The notes under the pieces were generated by a model. That model saw only the letters and a program-made list of their open reading frames with translations. It was not told the DNA's origin and did not search any database. A DNA stretch of 64,000 bases. Source: Streptomyces sp. NRRL WC-3742. GTDB taxonomy: Bacteria > Actinomycetota > Actinomycetes > Streptomycetales > Streptomycetaceae. Position numbers and translations under genes: made by a program. Below are positions 60,751 through 64,000 of the stretch, in pieces. The stretch is taken from assembly GCF_000720635.1 (NCBI RefSeq), contig NZ_JOCF01000023.1, positions 1-64,000 on the forward strand, given 5' to 3'. Every line of letters begins with the position of its first letter. Positions within the stretch are counted from its first letter, which is position 1.

Positions 60751-62186
60751 CGGATCACCTCGGCGTACCAGCGGGCGCTGCTCTTGGGCGTGCGCACGAG
60801 GGTGTCGTAGTCGACGCGGACGATGCCGAAGCGCTTGTCGTACCCGTAGGCCCACTCGAAGTTGTCGAGCAGGGACCACAGGTAGTAGCCGCGGACGTCC
60901 GCGCCGGCGTCGATCGCGTCGGCGACGGCGTGGAGGTGGCGGCGCAGGTAGTCGGTCCGCTCGGGGTCGTGGACGGTGCCGTCGGGGGCGACGGTGTCCT
61001 GGAACGCCGCGCCGTTCTCACTGACGATCAGGGGCAGGCCGAACTCGCGGTGCATGGAGAGCAGCGCCTCGGACAGCCCGGTGGGGTCGATCGGCCAGCC
61101 CATGGCGGTGAGGTCGTCGTTGGCGCGGTGGAAGGCGACGGAGTCGGCCCCCGGCCAGGGCGAGAAGGTGCTGGAGCCGTGCCCGTCCTCGCGCGGACGG
61201 TCCGCGGTGTCGGCCGGGGCGGCGGAGACGACGGTCGGGTTGTAGTAGTTCAGGCCGAGCAGGTCGATCGGGCGGGAGATCTCGACCAGGTCGCCGTCGT
61301 GGACCAGGGTGTCCCAGTCGACCAGGTGGGCGGTGTCCTTCAGGAGGTCCTCGTCGTACCGGCCCTTGAGCATCGGGCCGGTGAAGACCCGGTTGCCGAC
61401 GGCGTCGATCCGGCGGGCGGCCTCCAGGTCCTCCGGGCCGTCACTGCGCGGGCGCACGACGTGGAGGTTGAGCGAGACGGACACCTTCGCGGAGGCGGGC
61501 AGTGCGGCGCGCAGGGCGCCGACGGCCAGGCCGTGGCCGAGGTTGAGGTGGTGGGCGGCCCGCAGCGCGTCGCCGGGGTCGGTGCGGCCGGGGGCGTGGA
61601 CGCCGGAGCCGTAGCCGAGGAAGGCGCTGCACCAGGGCTCGTTGAGGGTGATCCAGGTGGACACCCGGTCGCCGAGGGCCTCGGCGGCGAGCGCCGCGTA
61701 GTCGGCGAAGCGGTACGCGGTCTCCCGGGCCGGCCAGCCGCCGCCCGCGGCGCGGGCGCCGACGGTCGGGGTCTCCAACTCCTGGGGCAGGTCCCAGTGG
61801 TAGAGGGTGGCGACCGGGGTGATGCCGTGGGCGAGGAGCTCGTCGGTCAGCGCCCGGTAGAAGTCCAGGCCGCGTTCGGAGGCCGGGCCGCGGCCGGTGG
61901 GCTGGATGCGGGGCCAGGCGAGGGAGAACCGGTAGGAGGTCAGGCCGAGGTCGGCCATCATCCGGACGTCCTCGCGGAACCGGCGGTAGTGGTCCACCGC
62001 GGTGTCGCCGGTGTCGCCGCCGTCGATCGTGCCGGGGGTGTGGCTGAAGGTGTCCCAGATGGACGGGGTGCGGCCGTCCTCCGCGACCGCGCCCTCGATC
62101 TGGTAGGCGGCGGTGGCCGTACCGAAGGCGAAGCCCGGAGGGAACGCGCGTCGGGCGGAACGGGTGTCCGGTGGGACCACGGTCAT
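60732..62186 (-). CDS. bglC: GH1 beta-glucosidase BglC
   Basis: A 484-residue cytoplasmic GH1 enzyme: [20 protein letters not shown] (20) at the start, acid/base Glu in [13 protein letters not shown], nucleophile Glu in [10 protein letters not shown] and the late [13 protein letters not shown]. It splits imported cellobiose and cellotriose to glucose. It follows cebF and cebG on the same strand, the arrangement of cebEFG-bglC in Streptomyces; it is thus likely to be controlled by CebR. Confidence 0.93.
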   Translation of the reverse strand: MTVVPPDTRSARRAFPPGFAFGTATAAYQIEGAVAEDGRTPSIWDTFSHTPGTIDGGDTGDTAVDHYRRFREDVRMMADLGLTSYRFSLAWPRIQPTGRGPASERGLDFYRALTDELLAHGITPVATLYHWDLPQELETPTVGARAAGGGWPARETAYRFADYAALAAEALGDRVSTWITLNEPWCSAFLGYGSGVHAPGRTDPGDALRAAHHLNLGHGLAVGALRAALPASAKVSVSLNLHVVRPRSDGPEDLEAARRIDAVGNRVFTGPMLKGRYDEDLLKDTAHLVDWDTLVHDGDLVEISRPIDLLGLNYYNPTVVSAAPADTADRPREDGHGSSTFSPWPGADSVAFHRANDDLTAMGWPIDPTGLSEALLSMHREFGLPLIVSENGAAFQDTVAPDGTVHDPERTDYLRRHLHAVADAIDAGADVRGYYLWSLLDNFEWAYGYDKRFGIVRVDYDTLVRTPKSSARWYAEVIRRGGLD

Positions 62187-62226
62187 GACAGGGGTTCTCC
62201 AATGCGAGGTGGTGACGGGTCGGGTG

Positions 62227-62269
62227 CCGGCCAGGGGCGTGGTCCGAGAGGACACGCCCCGGCGGCCGG
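62227..62269 (-). promoter_or_regulatory. Intercistronic hairpin between cebG and bglC
   Basis: CCGGCC-(A)-GGGGCGTG (62227-62241) pairs with CACGCCCC and GGCCGG (62253-62269), just after the cebG stop. It may lower read-through into bglC or stabilise the transporter message. Confidence 0.6.
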
Positions 62270-63208
62270 TCACCCCTTGAGGGCGCCCTGGGTGATGCCG
62301 CCGACGATCTGCCGGCCGAAGACGGTGAAGACCAGGAGCAGCGGCGCCGTGCCGACGAGCGCGCCGGCGGTGATGACGGACCAGTCGGTGGACCAGCCGG
62401 TGCCGAGCCCCGCCAGGGCGACCTGGACGGTGGGATTGGTGGCGCCGTTCATCGCGATGATGGGCCACAGGAAGTCGTTCCAGGACTGGACGAAGACGAG
62501 CATCCCCAGCACGGCCATCGCGGGCCGGGCGATCGGCAGGACGACGTGCCAGACGACGCGCAGCGAGTTCGCGCCGTCGACCCGGGCCGCCTCCAGCAGT
62601 TCGGTGGGCAGGGCCTGGGTGAGGAACTGGCGCATGAAGAAGACGCCGAAGGCGGTGACCAGCGAGGGCAGGATGAGCGCGCCGAGGTTGTTGCCGAGCC
62701 CCAGGTGCCGCATCAGGATGAACAGCGGCACGACGCTGACCTGGGCGGGCACGGCCATGGTGGCGACGACGAGGGCGAACAGCGCGCCCCGGCCGCGGAA
62801 GCGCAGCTTGGCGAACGCGAAGCCGGCCAGCACGGAGAAGGCCACCGTGCTGAGCGCGACGGTGCCGGCGACCAGGGTCGAGTTGAGCAGCGCGACGCCC
62901 ATGCCGCGCGCCCCGGCGTTGTCCCACACGTAGCCGATGTTGTGGAACAGGTTCGAGCCGGGCACGAGCGGCGGGGGTGTGGAGACCACCCGGTGGCTGT
63001 CGGTCGACGCCGCCACGAGCGTCCAGTACAGCGGGAACAGCGAGGCGAGGGCGGCCAGGACCAGCGCCGCCAGGGCGAACGGCCCGGCCCGGTGCTGGTC
63101 GCCCGCGCCCGGGGAGCGCAGCCGCTTGCGGCGCCCGGTGCCGCGGCGCACGGCGGCGGTGTCCGTGGCCGGGTCCGCGGCGGGCCCGGTGGCGGGGATG
63201 GTGGTCAT
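62270..63208 (-). CDS. cebG: Cello-oligosaccharide ABC transporter permease CebG
   Basis: A 312-residue MalG-type permease with six membrane segments after a 45-residue polar N-terminus. The EAA loop is [20 protein letters not shown] (20) and the end [13 protein letters not shown] is typical of CebG/MalG proteins. It works with CebF, the binding protein CebE (outside the window) and probably the shared ATPase MsiK. Confidence 0.9.
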   Translation of the reverse strand: MTTIPATGPAADPATDTAAVRRGTGRRKRLRSPGAGDQHRAGPFALAALVLAALASLFPLYWTLVAASTDSHRVVSTPPPLVPGSNLFHNIGYVWDNAGARGMGVALLNSTLVAGTVALSTVAFSVLAGFAFAKLRFRGRGALFALVVATMAVPAQVSVVPLFILMRHLGLGNNLGALILPSLVTAFGVFFMRQFLTQALPTELLEAARVDGANSLRVVWHVVLPIARPAMAVLGMLVFVQSWNDFLWPIIAMNGATNPTVQVALAGLGTGWSTDWSVITAGALVGTAPLLLVFTVFGRQIVGGITQGALKG

Positions 63209-63225
63209 GGAGCGGTCCTTCCCGG

Positions 63226-64000
63226 TCACTTGGCGGCGCGCAGGCGGCGGGCGATCAGCGTGTTGGCCAGGCCGACCAGCACGAGCAGGACGAACATCAG
63301 CCAGGCGATGGCGGAGGCGCGTCCGAGCAGGCTGTAGTGGAAGCCCTGGTCGTACATGAGGATGCCGAGGGTCTCGTACTGGTGGTTGGTACCCCCCTGG
63401 TGACCGCTCTGACCGCCGAACAGGTAGGGCTCGCCGAAGAGTTGGGTCGATCCGATGAACGAGACGACGACCGTGAACAGGATCGTCGGGCGCAGCTCGG
63501 GGACCGTGACGTGGAGGAACTGCCGCCAGCGGTTGGCGCCGTCGATCGCGGCGGCCTCGTACAGCTCGCGGGGGACGGCCTGCATCGCGGCGAGGTAGAT
63601 CAGCGCGTTGTAGCCGGTCCACCGCCAGATCACGATCACGGAGACGGCGATCTGGGAGCTCAGGTCGCCGGACTCCCAGCGGATCGGCCCGAGGTCCACC
63701 AGGCCGAGCACCCAGTTGGCCATGCCGCCCTCGGGGCTGAAGATCAGCGCGAAGACGAGCGTGGCGGCCGCCACCGAGGTCGCGTACGGCGCCAGCAGGG
63801 CCGTCCGGAAGAAACCACGGGCCGGGAGACGGTAGTTGAGCAGGTGGGCGAGGCCGAGCGCGATCACCAGCTGCGGGACGGTGGACAGCAGACCGAGGGT
63901 GATCGTGTTGCGCAGGGCGTGCCAGAACTGCTCGCTCACCGGCCCGAACAGCAGGTCGCTGTAGTTCTGGAAGCCGACCCAGTCGGTCTGGTCCACGTTG
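63226..64000 (-). CDS. cebF: Cello-oligosaccharide ABC transporter permease CebF, 5' end outside window
   Basis: The C-terminal 258 residues of a MalF-type permease. The visible part begins before [16 protein letters not shown] sequence ([13 protein letters not shown]) and includes five membrane segments and the EAA loop [20 protein letters not shown] (20). The first membrane segment and true start lie beyond base 64000; the Met at 63996 is internal. It is followed after 17 bases by cebG. Confidence 0.9.
   Translation of the reverse strand, partial: NVDQTDWVGFQNYSDLLFGPVSEQFWHALRNTITLGLLSTVPQLVIALGLAHLLNYRLPARGFFRTALLAPYATSVAAATLVFALIFSPEGGMANWVLGLVDLGPIRWESGDLSSQIAVSVIVIWRWTGYNALIYLAAMQAVPRELYEAAAIDGANRWRQFLHVTVPELRPTILFTVVVSFIGSTQLFGEPYLFGGQSGHQGGTNHQYETLGILMYDQGFHYSLLGRASAIAWLMFVLLVLVGLANTLIARRLRAAK

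Noticed and set aside
60732..62186. CebR box at 60656 as the bglC promoter
   Set aside because: It lies downstream of the bglC stop codon on the same strand and beyond a hairpin at 60722-60750, so it can only serve the radical SAM operon.

Overview
The window looks like a chromosomal segment of a streptomycete (Streptomyces or a close relative such as Kitasatospora). GC content is very high, the codons end strongly in G/C, GTG and TTG starts occur, neighbouring genes often overlap by 4 bases (ATGA/GTGA), and the regulators and hydrolases are typical of Streptomyces. No rRNA, tRNA or CRISPR array was seen.

Region 1 (1 to about 20.8 kb) is most likely a biosynthetic gene cluster built on an amino-group carrier protein (AmCP, LysW family). 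A tight operon from 8485 to 20814 encodes a homocitrate-synthase-like enzyme, a 61-residue LysW-like carrier, a LysX-like ATP-grasp ligase, an ArgC/LysY-like reductase, an ArgB/LysZ-like kinase, a class I glutamine-amidotransferase-like hydrolase, a Glu/Leu dehydrogenase, an AMP-dependent ligase, a PLP aminotransferase, an FAH-family (AraD1-like) enzyme and two luciferase-like flavin monooxygenases. Its flank carries a partial SARP/AfsR-type regulator, a degenerate SDR, an MFS exporter, a transposase-derived protein that has lost the catalytic DD, an orphan response regulator with Ser in place of the phospho-acceptor Asp, and a divergent racemase-like gene. The inferred logic is that the carrier masks the amino group of an acidic amino acid, the kinase and reductase turn the side-chain carboxylate into an aldehyde, the aminotransferase or dehydrogenase aminates, and the tailoring enzymes modify and release the product. 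The carrier ends in DWGQ instead of the usual DWGE, there is no LysK release hydrolase, and a GATase1-like enzyme sits in the operon. Together these point to an unusual variant of the chemistry.

Region 2 (20.8 to 28.9 kb) holds ordinary accessory genes: a SUKH protein, a frameshifted ArsR regulator, an alpha/beta hydrolase, a hypothetical protein, an SDR with a MarR regulator, a divergent EamA transporter, an Lrp/AsnC regulator and a PLP decarboxylase. It ends in a perfect 22-bp inverted repeat.

Region 3 (29 to 48.7 kb) is a hemicellulose-utilisation island. It contains a broken GH62 arabinofuranosidase, an IS605-type element with a frameshifted tnpB, GH10 and GH11 xylanases, the bxlR-bxlEFGA xylobiose system, a CE1-type esterase with a CBM13 lectin domain, and a YtfQRT-YjfF-type sugar ABC transporter with a LacI regulator. 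Fourteen-base LacI-type palindromes recur in front of these genes.

Region 4 (48.7 to 64 kb) is cellulose-related: a GH48 cellulase with a CBM2 and, at the far end, bglC-cebG-cebF (cebF is cut by the window end). Between them lies a minus-strand operon of a radical SAM protein, an FMO, a SET-like MFS exporter, a GT2 glycosyltransferase, a PIG-L deacetylase and a GH3 enzyme. A perfect CebR-type box (TGGGAGCGCTCCCA) lies 19 bases before the radical SAM start codon. This suggests an undescribed, cello-oligosaccharide-controlled pathway for a small glycosylated product.
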